Shown: positions 1 through 6,556, numbered from the stretch's first letter. The stretch: 7,726 bases of DNA from an uncultured Pseudomonadota bacterium (GCA_946885605.1 CAMPGR010000156.1:1-7726); one strand, 5' to 3'. The notes: a model not told the origin generated them from the sequence alone. Program-made: numbers and translations.

Positions 1-316
1 ACACCCGGCCATGCGCGAAAGCGAGCGTCGCGAAGGGGGCGTGGTAGACCTGCTGCAGCAGCGTCTCGATGCGCAGAAAGCGCAACGCGAGGTCGCCCTC
101 GCTCGCCGCCTGGTAATCGGTGAAGTCGAATCCGGAGCAAAAATGCGCGCCGGCGCCGTCGATGATGAGAAGCCGCGTGCCGTCGGTATAAGCGTACTCG
201 ACCGCATTGAGCAGCGCCTCGACGAGCGACGCCGATAGAGCGTTTGCCTTCTGCGGGCGGTTGAGCGTCAGATGGGTGACGTGTCCTTCGTGCTTCCTGA
301 TGAGTTCGTCATTCAT
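1..316 (-). CDS. Enoyl-CoA hydratase/isomerase (crotonase family), N-terminal part, cut by window edge
   Basis: The minus strand encodes 105 residues from an ATG at 316 and remains open at the left edge, so only the N-terminal part is present. Residues 18-28 read LNRPQKANALS, the hallmark early motif of crotonases, and residues 57-64 (AHFCSGFD) match the first oxyanion-hole segment, normally FxAGxD. The region at 101-103 (AHG) is where the second oxyanion-hole glycine stretch begins. The family hydrates or isomerises acyl-CoA thioesters in the cytoplasm, in beta-oxidation or aromatic-acid breakdown. No clear Shine-Dalgarno precedes the ATG, but it gives the expected short N-terminus. The gene is divergent from the one at 425. 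Exact substrate is unknown because the catalytic C-terminal residues lie outside the window. Confidence 0.88.
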   Translation of the reverse strand, partial: MNDELIRKHEGHVTHLTLNRPQKANALSASLVEALLNAVEYAYTDGTRLLIIDGAGAHFCSGFDFTDYQAASEGDLALRFLRIETLLQQVYHAPFATLAFAHGRV

Positions 317-336
317 GCCGGGGGCGCGTTGCAGCA

Positions 337-345
337 TATATACTA
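337..345. promoter_or_regulatory. AT-rich element in divergent intergenic gap (possible -10 region)
   Basis: The 108-base gap between two divergent genes holds one AT-rich island, TATATACTA, in otherwise GC-rich DNA. Read on the minus strand it gives TAGTAT, a fair -10 hexamer for the crotonase gene, with only a weak -35 match (TTCCCT, 17 bases upstream). Read on the plus strand it gives TATACT for the 425 gene, but no -35 is seen. Which direction, if either, is used cannot be decided by eye. Confidence 0.3.
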
Positions 346-424
346 GAACCTGTGAGGGGCGAAGGGAAGTCGCAGCCGGTCGACCGGGCGCCGCGACGAC
401 GAGAATAAGAGCTGGCTATGCACT

Positions 425-820
425 ATGGCACATCGCTTATGCGTCCGGGATGATCAGCATTATCTCAGTCCGCGGGTGGTGGTGTCGCGGCTCGAAGCCG
501 AGTTTCCGTACGTGGAAGTCGATGAAGAGGACGGCCGCCGCCATGTGCGGGGCATCGTGCGGCAGCTCAACAGGATCCGCGACAGGGGGCTTGCGCCCAT
601 CGACAATGGCTACGTCGAGCGGTTGATGAAAGCCGGGGGCAGGGCCATTTACGTCTATTTCGGCGACGATCCGGGCTCGGAAGCCGCATGCCTGAGCACC
701 GCTGTGATTCCGGGAGAGCCACTTTACTTCGTCTATGCCTCGCGACGCCACGCCGAGGCCGCGTGGCCGCTGCTGCTGCGCTGCGCCGCGGTACTCGACT
801 ACGAAATCGTCGAAGCGTGA
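425..820 (+). CDS. Uncharacterised 131-residue protein
   Basis: I do not recognise this family. The reading frame starts at the ATG at 425 and encodes a soluble, mixed-charge protein with no signal peptide or membrane segment. The N-terminal third is acidic-basic (VEVDEEDGRRHV near residues 31-42), followed by a likely helix (GIVRQLNRIRDRG) and a hydrophobic strand-like run (AIYVYFGDD near 74-82). The C-terminal third is a strand (PLYFVYASRRHAEAAW) and a helix-strand end (LDYEIVEA), suggesting a small alpha/beta fold. Codon use resembles the neighbours, with GC-rich third positions. An upstream purine run (AAGAG near 407-411) is too distant to be a strong ribosome binding site, so the start is moderately certain. 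It lies 60 bases before the deacetylase-like gene on the same strand and may share its transcript. Confidence 0.65.
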   Translation: MAHRLCVRDDQHYLSPRVVVSRLEAEFPYVEVDEEDGRRHVRGIVRQLNRIRDRGLAPIDNGYVERLMKAGGRAIYVYFGDDPGSEAACLSTAVIPGEPLYFVYASRRHAEAAWPLLLRCAAVLDYEIVEA

Positions 821-870
821 GCGCTCTACGCTGTGGCGATCAGCGCAAACCGTTTTTCCGGCATACCCAT

Positions 871-874
871 GGAG
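871..874 (+). promoter_or_regulatory. Ribosome binding site deciding the start at 881
   Basis: GGAG followed by AGC and then ATCATG places a Shine-Dalgarno core 6 bases before the ATG at 881. The in-frame upstream starts at 833 (GTG) and 869 (ATG) have no comparable site, which favours 881. Confidence 0.6.
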
Positions 875-880
875 AGCATC

Positions 881-1780
881 ATGCTGCCGCGCCATGCCCG
901 CTACGATTTTTCACCGCTCACCGAACGCCGCGACTACAGCTGGCCTGGAGGCAAGCGCCTCGCGTTCTGCATCACCACCAACATCGAGTGCTTCGCGTTT
1001 GGCAAGGGACGCGGGCACGACAATGCCAAGCACGGCGAGCCGCAGACGCAGCGCAACTATGCGTGGCGCGACTACGGCAACCGCATCGGCATATGGCGGC
1101 TCTTCGATCTTGCGGATGAACTGGCGATGCCGCTCGCGCACAATACCAACAGCCTGCTCTACGACTACGCGCCGCAGATTTTTGCCCGCATTCGCAGCCG
1201 CGGCGACGAGATCGTCGGCCATGGCCGGACCAACTCCGAGAACCTCAATGACTTCCGGTGGGAGCAGGACGAAGCGCGCGTGATCCGGGAAGTGACCGAA
1301 ACGTTTGCACGGAACGAGGGCCGGCCGCCGAAGGGCTGGATGGGCGCGGGCGCGTACGAAAACGCCTGGACGCCCGACCTCCTGAAGGAGGCGGGCTACA
1401 CCTATGTCATGGACTGGCCGTGCGACGACCAGCCGATCTGGATGCGCACGCGCGCGGGGCGGCTCCTTTCGGTGCCGTACCCGGTCGAGTTGAACGATTC
1501 ACCGCAGGTGATCCACCGCCAGCACACCGGTCGCGAATTCTGCGACATGCTCGTCGATCAGTTCGAGGAGATGGTCGAGCAGAGCGCGCGCCACCCGCTG
1601 GTCTGCAACGTCTCCATCCATCCTTACGTGTTCGGCTATCCGTTCCGGCTGCGCCCGCTGCGGCGGGCGCTCAAACACTGCTTCTCCAGCAAGTACATGG
1701 ACCGCGTGTGGAGGTGCAAGCCCGGCGACGTGGCCGATTACTGCTACACCCTCGAGCCGGGGATCATTCCGGGGAGTTGA
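881..1780 (+). CDS. Polysaccharide deacetylase-fold protein, PuuE (allantoinase)-like
   Basis: The 299-residue product has the NodB/polysaccharide deacetylase layout seen in cofactor-independent allantoinases. The first motif, normally TFDD, is TTNIECF at residues 32-38. The second, normally HxxxH, is H114-GRT-N118, so the second metal-binding histidine is replaced by asparagine. Further on come GWMGAGAYENAWTPDLL, the DDQPIW segment and VPYPVELND, all close to the PuuE pattern, then SIHPYVFGYPFR near the C-terminus. Family knowledge: PuuE-type enzymes hydrolyse cyclic ureides without the classical metal site; sugar deacetylases need it. I infer a C-N hydrolase acting on a small cytoplasmic substrate, not a chitin or peptidoglycan deacetylase; no signal peptide is seen. 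I chose the ATG at 881 because GGAG at 871-874 sits 6 bases before it; a GTG at 833 and an ATG at 869 are in frame but lack such a site. Its last 17 bases overlap the convergent amidase gene. Confidence 0.85.
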   Translation: MLPRHARYDFSPLTERRDYSWPGGKRLAFCITTNIECFAFGKGRGHDNAKHGEPQTQRNYAWRDYGNRIGIWRLFDLADELAMPLAHNTNSLLYDYAPQIFARIRSRGDEIVGHGRTNSENLNDFRWEQDEARVIREVTETFARNEGRPPKGWMGAGAYENAWTPDLLKEAGYTYVMDWPCDDQPIWMRTRAGRLLSVPYPVELNDSPQVIHRQHTGREFCDMLVDQFEEMVEQSARHPLVCNVSIHPYVFGYPFRLRPLRRALKHCFSSKYMDRVWRCKPGDVADYCYTLEPGIIPGS

Positions 1781-3116
1781 GCGCCGCTTCCACGGCGCGC
1801 GCGATGGCGAGGAGCTTCGCGTCTTCGCCCGAGCGGCATAGGATCTGCAATCCCACCGGCAGGCGCGTGGAGGGCAGCGGAAGCGATATGCCGCACTGGT
1901 CGAACACGTTTCCCGGACGCGTGTTGCGCAGCGCGCGCCGGTTCCAGGCGAGCGCGGAGGCGACCGTCGCATATTCCGCGAGCGGGCCCGCGACGAGCGG
2001 CGTGGTCGGCGTGATCCACGCATCGATTGCCTTCGCACGCCGATGCACACGCTCGCGCAGCGCGGCGAGATCCGTCTCGACCCGATGCGAATCGCCGGCG
2101 GGCGCGTCGAGGACGGCGGAAAAGCGCGCCTGCGTTACCGGATCCAGCACTTCGAATTTCTCCCGCACGCGATCGCGCCCCAGGATTTCGATCAGCTCAA
2201 CCGGGACGATGCGCCCGAAGATCGCCTCGAACTCCGAGACTTCGGGCGTTTCGAGCGGTGTCACAAAGCCGCCCGCAAGCGCGAGCCGCGTCAGCGCATC
2301 GTCCATCGCGCGCGCCACCTCGCTGTCGAGCTCGTCATAAAAGAGGGGCTGAGGCGTGGCGAATCGCAGCCCGGCGAGCGGCAACGGCGCGCTGAGGTCT
2401 CCACCCTTCAGCGCCTGCCAGACCGTTACGGCGTCGGCTGCCGTTCGCGTAAAGACACCCGGGCTGTCGAGCGTAGGCGAAAGCGGGAATATCCCTTCGA
2501 GGGAGAACGCGCGCGCCGAGAACTTGTGGCCGACGACACCGCACAATGCCGCCGGCAGGCGCACCGAGCCGCCCGTGTCGGTCCCGAGGGCGAATGCGCA
2601 AAGCCCGGCGGCCATCGCGACCGCAGACCCGCCACTCGATCCGCCCGGTGTGCGATGCACCTCCGGGTCGCACGGATTCCATGGCACGCGCTGTATAAAG
2701 TTGATGCCGCCCAGCGCAAACTCGCTCGTCCACGTCTTGCCGAGGATGATCGCCCCGGAGCGCTTGAGCGCCTGAACGACGGGGCCCTCGGCGCGCACGA
2801 TGCCCGAGACATCGAGCCGGGAGCCGGCCGCAAGCGGCATGCCCTCGACATGGTAAAGGTCCTTGACCGCGACCGGCACACCCATGAGGGGGCCGAGATC
2901 ATTGCCGGAACGGAGGAGGGCATCCATTCTTGTTGCGTCCGCCCGCGCCTGCTCTGAAGCGACGAAGGTGTAGGCGCCGAGCTTCGCATTGAAGGCCTCG
3001 ATGCGCTGCAGGTACGCTTCGGTCACACGAGAGGCGGAAAGCTCGCCGCGGCGCAGCCTCGCGCCATACTCCTCGATGCTGAGGGCTTCGAACGGATTCC
3101 CCGGCGCCGCGCTCAT
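1764..3116 (-). CDS. Amidase (amidase signature family)
   Basis: The 450-residue product is a full-length amidase signature enzyme, which hydrolyses an amide bond in the cytoplasm. The Ser-cisSer-Lys triad is intact: Lys85 in PVAVKDLY, Ser160 in the glycine-serine loop TPGGSSGGSA (156-165), and nucleophile Ser184 in GTDTGGSVRLPA (178-189). The 24-residue gap between the two serines matches known members. The N-terminus (LSIEEYGARLRRGELSASRVTEAYLQRIEAFNAKL) is the usual helical start. It is the last gene of the four-gene minus operon; its ATG overlaps the preceding stop as ATGA at 3116-3113, implying translational coupling. The family includes GatA, but there are no gatB/gatC neighbours, so a catabolic amidase is more likely. 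Substrate is unknown. The 3' end overlaps the convergent deacetylase-like gene. Confidence 0.93.
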   Translation of the reverse strand: MSAAPGNPFEALSIEEYGARLRRGELSASRVTEAYLQRIEAFNAKLGAYTFVASEQARADATRMDALLRSGNDLGPLMGVPVAVKDLYHVEGMPLAAGSRLDVSGIVRAEGPVVQALKRSGAIILGKTWTSEFALGGINFIQRVPWNPCDPEVHRTPGGSSGGSAVAMAAGLCAFALGTDTGGSVRLPAALCGVVGHKFSARAFSLEGIFPLSPTLDSPGVFTRTAADAVTVWQALKGGDLSAPLPLAGLRFATPQPLFYDELDSEVARAMDDALTRLALAGGFVTPLETPEVSEFEAIFGRIVPVELIEILGRDRVREKFEVLDPVTQARFSAVLDAPAGDSHRVETDLAALRERVHRRAKAIDAWITPTTPLVAGPLAEYATVASALAWNRRALRNTRPGNVFDQCGISLPLPSTRLPVGLQILCRSGEDAKLLAIARAVEAALNSPE

Positions 3117-3835
3117 CGACTCGGTGTCCGGGGATCGAACCGGATGGAAATCGTGTCGATGGGATCGAGCGTGAAGGTGAGTGCTTCGCCCGGTTCAACC
3201 CACAGCGGCGGCACAATGGAGCCGGTGATGATGCGCTCCCCGGCGCGCAGCCGGACGCCGCACGCCGACAGCGTGCGCGCGACGTGGCGCACGAGATCGA
3301 TGAGCTCGCCGGTCAGCGCCTGCGGGTCGTCGGTGCGGGCGATCTCGACGTCATTACGCACCACGCGCGCCTGCACGCCGTCGAGCCGGCCGCCGGCGCG
3401 CGTGCCGTCGCAGCGCCCGAGGATGACGTGGCGCTGGTAGATGTTGGTCGCCAGGATCGCTTCCACATTCTCCGGCGGACGGTCCACATCGGCGAGCTCG
3501 ATTGCCGGGCCGATGCCCGCGATCGCGGCGCGAGCCGTCGCCCGATCGACTTCTCCGGAAAGATCGGCGCCGAGATATACGGCGATTTCCGGTTCGGCTG
3601 CGGGCTTGCTCCAACCCGCGAGCGATACCGTCGTGCCCGCCGCGACGCTCGCCCGGTCGGTCAAGAACCCGATGAGCGGCGCCTCGAGCGCGAGCCGCGC
3701 CATGGCCGCCGGTGCGCCGAAACCGATCTTCCAGCCGATGCTGCGCTCGCCGGCCTCGAGCCGTGCAAGCCTGAGTGCGAGCTGCGCCGCCATGCCGCGC
3801 GCGATGCGGCCGTCCTCAAACGAAACGCCCGTCAT
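3113..3835 (-). CDS. 2-keto-4-pentenoate hydratase-like protein (FAH superfamily)
   Basis: The 240-residue product fits the hydratase/decarboxylase branch of the fumarylacetoacetate hydrolase superfamily (MhpD, DmpE, DmpH), whose members hydrate 2-hydroxypenta-2,4-dienoate or decarboxylate 4-oxalocrotonate using a divalent metal. Visible family features are GWKIGFGAPAAM (34-45), the metal-binding pair E81/E83 in AAEPEIAVYLG, a third acidic ligand E113 in GPAIELADVD, and the C-terminal LRAGERIITGSIVPPL and VEPGEALTF segments. It is slightly shorter than the usual 260 or so residues. I chose the ATG at 3835, two bases after the cupin stop; the frame is open farther upstream, to 3910, but that part lies inside the cupin gene. 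No strong ribosome binding site lies at the right distance, so translation probably depends on coupling. Its stop overlaps the amidase start. Family knowledge links it to meta-cleavage pathways, but no ring-cleavage enzyme is in the window, so the substrate is open. Confidence 0.88.
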   Translation of the reverse strand: MTGVSFEDGRIARGMAAQLALRLARLEAGERSIGWKIGFGAPAAMARLALEAPLIGFLTDRASVAAGTTVSLAGWSKPAAEPEIAVYLGADLSGEVDRATARAAIAGIGPAIELADVDRPPENVEAILATNIYQRHVILGRCDGTRAGGRLDGVQARVVRNDVEIARTDDPQALTGELIDLVRHVARTLSACGVRLRAGERIITGSIVPPLWVEPGEALTFTLDPIDTISIRFDPRTPSR

Positions 3836-3837
3836 TT

Positions 3838-4269
3838 TCAGTGCGTGCGGCCGCCTTCGACCGACTCGTAGCCCGCGGCCTCGAGCGAGCCCGCGCCGCT
3901 CCAGCCCCATACCAGCACCACGTCCTCGTCGGACGTGTTCTTGAATCCGTGCCAGTGGCCGCGCGGGGTGAAGACGACGTCGCCCTCTCTGGAAGGCTGC
4001 TCGCCGTCATCGGTGTACATGACACCGCGCCCCTTCACGACGATCCAGAACTCGTCGCAGTTGAAGTGGCGGTGGCGATCGTGCTGGGCCCCGGGCGGCA
4101 GCACGGTCCATCCGACGAGCAGCTTGTCCGAGTTGGCGCGCTTCTGATCGATGAGGAACTGGACTTGCATGTTCACCCAGCCGTCCTTCTCCTCGAGCCC
4201 GCCGACCTTCGGCACGTCCTTCAGGTTGGTGCGGAACGGCTTGAGCGCGGTGTTCGAATCGGGTTTCAT
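3838..4269 (-). CDS. Single-domain cupin protein
   Basis: The 143-residue product carries both cupin motifs in full. Motif 1 is G60 followed by HRH at 66-68, E73 and G80; motif 2 is G96, P102, G104, H107 and N111, exactly the G-x5-PxG-xx-H-xxx-N pattern. Metal ligands are expected to be H66, H68, E73 and H107, so an active metal centre is likely. An N-terminal segment of about 45 residues precedes the barrel. There is no DNA-binding domain, so it is not a regulator of the AraC or Xre-cupin type. The start overlaps the dehydrogenase stop as ATGA, and a GGAGG at 4283-4279 lies 9 bases upstream, inside the previous gene. Within the operon it could be a dioxygenase, an isomerase or a small-molecule hydrolase; family membership alone does not tell. 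Confidence 0.92.
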   Translation of the reverse strand: MKPDSNTALKPFRTNLKDVPKVGGLEEKDGWVNMQVQFLIDQKRANSDKLLVGWTVLPPGAQHDRHRHFNCDEFWIVVKGRGVMYTDDGEQPSREGDVVFTPRGHWHGFKNTSDEDVVLVWGWSGAGSLEAAGYESVEGGRTH

Positions 4270-5150
4270 TTCGACAGTCCTCCGAGACGGCGGTAAACCT
4301 CGTGTGCGATCACGAAATCGTGGTGGTCGAGCCCCATGCCACGACAGGTGTTCATCATTTCGTTCGCCGCCGCGGCAAGCGGGGTGGCGGCGCCGGACTT
4401 GCGCGCAAGCTCGAGCACCAGCGTCATGTCCTTCTGTTGCAGGTTGACGTCGGCAAGCGGTTCCTTCGGCATCCTGCCTTCGAGTATGAACGGCCCGCGG
4501 TAGCCCAGGACGGGCGAGGCGACGACGCTCGCGAGCATCGCTTCGACCGCGACTTCGCGCGCAACGCCGCCTTTCTCAGCGAGCGCAACCCCCTCGCCGA
4601 ATGCGATCACTTCCACCATCAGCACGAGATTGATCGCGAGTTTCATCTGCACGGCGAGGCCGCTTCTCCCGATATAGCTCGCCTTCGCGCCGATATCGAG
4701 CAGCACGGGCTTCACGCGCTCGAATGCCGCACGATCGCCACCGACCATGATCGACGCCTTGCCCTGGGCGAGGGTAACGGGACTGCCCGAGATCGGCGCA
4801 TCGAGCATGGTGAGGCCCGCTTTCCTGAATTCGGAGGAAATCGCGCGGCTCGCCTCCGGCGCGATCGTGCTCATGTCCAGATACACCGCTTCGCGCGCGA
4901 GCCCGGCGATGATGCCGTCGTCGCCCAGCGCCACCGCGCGCACAGCAGCCGCGTCCGTCACGATCGAAAAGACGATCTCGGAGCGCGCAGCGAGTTCGCG
5001 CGGGCTCGCCGCCCACTGCATGCCGCGATCGATCAGTGAACCGGCCTTCGCCCGCGTGCGATTCCACCCGGTCACGGCATGACCCGCGTCGATGAGGCGC
5101 GGCACGATCCCCTGTCCCATTGCGCCGAGACCGATGAAACCGATCCTCAT
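4266..5150 (-). CDS. NAD(P)-dependent beta-hydroxyacid dehydrogenase (3-hydroxyisobutyrate dehydrogenase family)
   Basis: The 294-residue product has the standard length and order of this family. The N-terminal Rossmann motif is GFIGLGAMG (4-12). NRT at 30-32 after the second strand favours NADP(H) in related enzymes. DMSTIAPEASRAI follows at 92-104, then the substrate loop DAPISGSPVTLAQGKASIMVGG (117-138), and catalytic Lys170 in QMKLAIN with N174. Members interconvert hydroxy acids and semialdehydes: 3-hydroxyisobutyrate, tartronate semialdehyde or succinic semialdehyde. Which applies here cannot be told. The ATG at 5150 has GGAG at 5161-5158, 7 bases upstream, and an in-frame stop lies a short way upstream, so the start is well fixed. 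It is the first intact gene of the minus operon; its stop overlaps the cupin start. Confidence 0.93.
   Translation of the reverse strand: MRIGFIGLGAMGQGIVPRLIDAGHAVTGWNRTRAKAGSLIDRGMQWAASPRELAARSEIVFSIVTDAAAVRAVALGDDGIIAGLAREAVYLDMSTIAPEASRAISSEFRKAGLTMLDAPISGSPVTLAQGKASIMVGGDRAAFERVKPVLLDIGAKASYIGRSGLAVQMKLAINLVLMVEVIAFGEGVALAEKGGVAREVAVEAMLASVVASPVLGYRGPFILEGRMPKEPLADVNLQQKDMTLVLELARKSGAATPLAAAANEMMNTCRGMGLDHHDFVIAHEVYRRLGGLSK
4279..4283 (-). promoter_or_regulatory. Ribosome binding site for the cupin gene
   Basis: On the minus strand GGAGG lies 9 bases before the ATG at 4269, within the last codons of the dehydrogenase gene. With the ATGA stop-start overlap it allows both reinitiation and independent initiation. 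Confidence 0.6.
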
Positions 5151-5157
5151 GCCATCA

Positions 5158-5161
5158 CTCC
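5158..5161 (-). promoter_or_regulatory. Ribosome binding site for the dehydrogenase gene
   Basis: On the minus strand GGAG lies 7 bases before the ATG at 5150, good spacing for initiation of the first intact operon gene. Confidence 0.65.
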
Positions 5162-5224
5162 GGTGTGGTACGACTCCCGCATTCTAACCGGCCCGGTTCT
5201 TCTCTGCCGACGCGGCTCGCGCAT

Positions 5225-5388
5225 TCATACGGCCGCTTCCGCAGCGAAATCGCCGCACCGGTCAAGGCTCGCGAGCGCCTCGTATTCGCGGTCTGTTATA
5301 GATGGTCGAGCCCGAGCGACATGCCGTCGTCGATGCGAGCGGCGAGTTCTCCCAGCGTGCAGATCTTTGAAGGCGCGGCAGGGCTCAT
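5225..5388 (-). pseudogene. Possible broken reading frame upstream of the operon (CoA-transferase-like N-terminus)
   Basis: From an ATG at 5388 the minus strand encodes 30 residues ending in a TAA at 5298-5296. The stretch KICTLGELAARIDDGMSLGL resembles the first residues of family I CoA-transferase alpha subunits, which run K-x-x-x-L-x-E-A-x-x-x-I-x-DG. Immediately after, in the frame one base back, comes a plausible coding tail (DREYEALASLDRCGDFAAEAAV) ending at 5225, with codon use like the neighbours; I do not recognise it. A GGAG at 5397-5394 sits 5 bases before the ATG and a promoter-like pair lies farther upstream, so the expression signals look intact. It could be a deletion remnant of a longer gene, a short leader peptide, or chance. 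The resemblance rests on about 20 residues, so confidence is low. Confidence 0.35.
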
Positions 5389-5419
5389 CAACGCTCCAGC
5401 GTGCATGCGGTTTGTGCGG

Positions 5420-5448
5420 ATCATAACACCCGCTCCATGACGGCCCAA
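5420..5448 (-). promoter_or_regulatory. Candidate sigma-70 promoter for the minus-strand operon
   Basis: On the minus strand TTGGGC (5448-5443) and TATGAT (5425-5420) are separated by exactly 17 bases. The -10 matches consensus at five of six positions and the -35 at its first three. The predicted start near 5413 lies about 25 bases before the ATG at 5388 with its GGAG, a compact and coherent set of signals. If used, it would drive the remnant and then the dehydrogenase-cupin-hydratase-amidase genes. Confidence 0.42.
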
Positions 5449-5484
5449 CATGCGGACCGCCTCTCGCGACACGGCAGATTTTGC

Positions 5485-5493
5485 TGGTAAACT
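5485..5493 (+). promoter_or_regulatory. Candidate extended -10 promoter for the receptor gene
   Basis: TGG followed by TAAACT gives the TGn extended -10 form, in an AT-richer patch about 94 bases before the receptor start. The -10 matches consensus at four of six positions and no good -35 is visible, so support is weak. Confidence 0.25.
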
Positions 5494-5586
5494 CTCGCGC
5501 GTCCGATTCCAGCGAACGCGCATCGAAGCGGCGAGCACGTTGGGAAACAACACACGCTCGCAAGTCCCGTGGAGAAAAAAACGACG

Positions 5587-6546
5587 ATGAGACGAGGTCT
5601 TTTGGCCATCGCTTGCCTGGCATGCGCGGGCATCGCCGCGGCCGCGCAGTCGTACCCCACGAAGCCGGTGCGCATGATCGTTGCCGTGCCGCCGGGCGGT
5701 CCGGCCGACACACTCGCGCGCATCGTCGGGCCACGGCTTGCAGAACGGCTGGGCGAGACAGTGGTCATCGACAATCGTCCGGGCGCGAACGGCATCATCG
5801 CGTACGAAATGGCGGCACGCGCGGCCCCGGACGGGTACACTTTCGTGCTCGTTGCAGCGGGTGTTGCGATCAATCCGAGCCTCTATCGCAACGTGCCGTA
5901 CGACCCCATCAAGGATTTTGCCGCGGTCACGCAGGGCGTGTCGGTCCCGAACATTCTCGTCGTGCATCCCAGCGTTCCCGCGAAATCGGTGCAGGAGCTC
6001 GTCGCGCTCGCCAAGAAAACGCGCGGCGGGTTGACGTTCGCATCGGCCGGCAACGGCACGTCGGGCCATCTCGCGCTCGAACTTTTCCGACTGTCGGCGG
6101 CCGTTCCGCTCGTCCACGTGCCGTACAAGGGCGGCGGCCCCGCGCTCGCGGAACTTGTTGCGGGACAGGTCCAGGCGCTCTTCAGCATTGCACTCGCCGC
6201 CACGCCGCAGATCAAGGCCGGCAAGGTGCGCGCCCTCGCCATCACGAGCGCCGAACGCTCGCCCGTTGCACCGGACCTGCCAACCGTCGCGGAATCCGGT
6301 TTCCCCGGCTTCGAGGTGATCGGCTGGTTCGGCTGGCTCGCCCCGGCACGAGCGCCGCAGGACATCGTTGCGCGGCTGAATCGGGAGATCGTCGAAGTGC
6401 TGAGAGAGCCCGAGGTGCGGGACCGCCTGCTCGCCATGAGCACGGTGCCCGCGGGCAACACGCCTCAGGCATTTGCCGCCTTCATCCGCACCGAGCGCGA
6501 CAAGTGGGCGAAGGTCATACGCGACGCCGGCATCAAGATCGATTAA
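5587..6546 (+). CDS. Bug-family periplasmic solute receptor (tripartite tricarboxylate transporter binding protein)
   Basis: The 319-residue product matches Bug-family extracytoplasmic receptors in length and motifs. MRRGLLAIACLACAGIAAAA is a clear Sec signal peptide, with cleavage expected before QSYP, so the mature protein is periplasmic. The mature start YPTKPVRMIVAVPPGGPADTLAR and the NRPGANG loop (63-69) are hallmarks, as are PYDPIKDF, the VPYKGGGPALAEL segment and LPTVAESG. Family members bind small carboxylates or related compounds and serve TctAB-type transporters or sensors; no membrane components are in the window, which is common for such orphan receptors. I chose the ATG at 5587, which starts directly with the signal peptide and has GGAG at 5571-5574 (slightly long spacing); a GTG at 5569 adds six residues. 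Divergence from the catabolic operon suggests it binds that operon's substrate, an inference from position. Confidence 0.93.
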   Translation: MRRGLLAIACLACAGIAAAAQSYPTKPVRMIVAVPPGGPADTLARIVGPRLAERLGETVVIDNRPGANGIIAYEMAARAAPDGYTFVLVAAGVAINPSLYRNVPYDPIKDFAAVTQGVSVPNILVVHPSVPAKSVQELVALAKKTRGGLTFASAGNGTSGHLALELFRLSAAVPLVHVPYKGGGPALAELVAGQVQALFSIALAATPQIKAGKVRALAITSAERSPVAPDLPTVAESGFPGFEVIGWFGWLAPARAPQDIVARLNREIVEVLREPEVRDRLLAMSTVPAGNTPQAFAAFIRTERDKWAKVIRDAGIKID

Positions 6547-6556
6547 GCGCGGGGAT

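Larger units (their letters stand above)
5151..5586. other. Divergent intergenic gap between the catabolic operon and the receptor gene
   Basis: No intact gene is supported in this 436-base stretch. It contains the dehydrogenase ribosome binding site, the possible broken frame, the candidate minus-strand promoter and the weaker plus-strand one. No convincing palindromic operator of the LysR or GntR type was picked out by eye, and no regulator gene lies in the window. Long antisense frames extend in from the receptor gene but look like composition shadows. Confidence 0.6.

Noticed and set aside
2043..2957. Plus-strand open frame of 304 codons inside the amidase gene
   Set aside because: It is opposite the amidase, whose motifs are complete, and its arginine-rich product resembles no family.
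3836..3910. Upstream extension of the hydratase-like gene to a start at 3910
   Set aside because: The extra 25 residues are Arg/Gly-rich, lie within the cupin gene and do not resemble family N-termini; the ATG at 3835 follows the cupin stop by two bases.
4302..5039. Plus-strand open frame of 245 codons opposite the dehydrogenase
   Set aside because: The product is rich in His and Arg with no motif, and the opposite strand encodes a full beta-hydroxyacid dehydrogenase.
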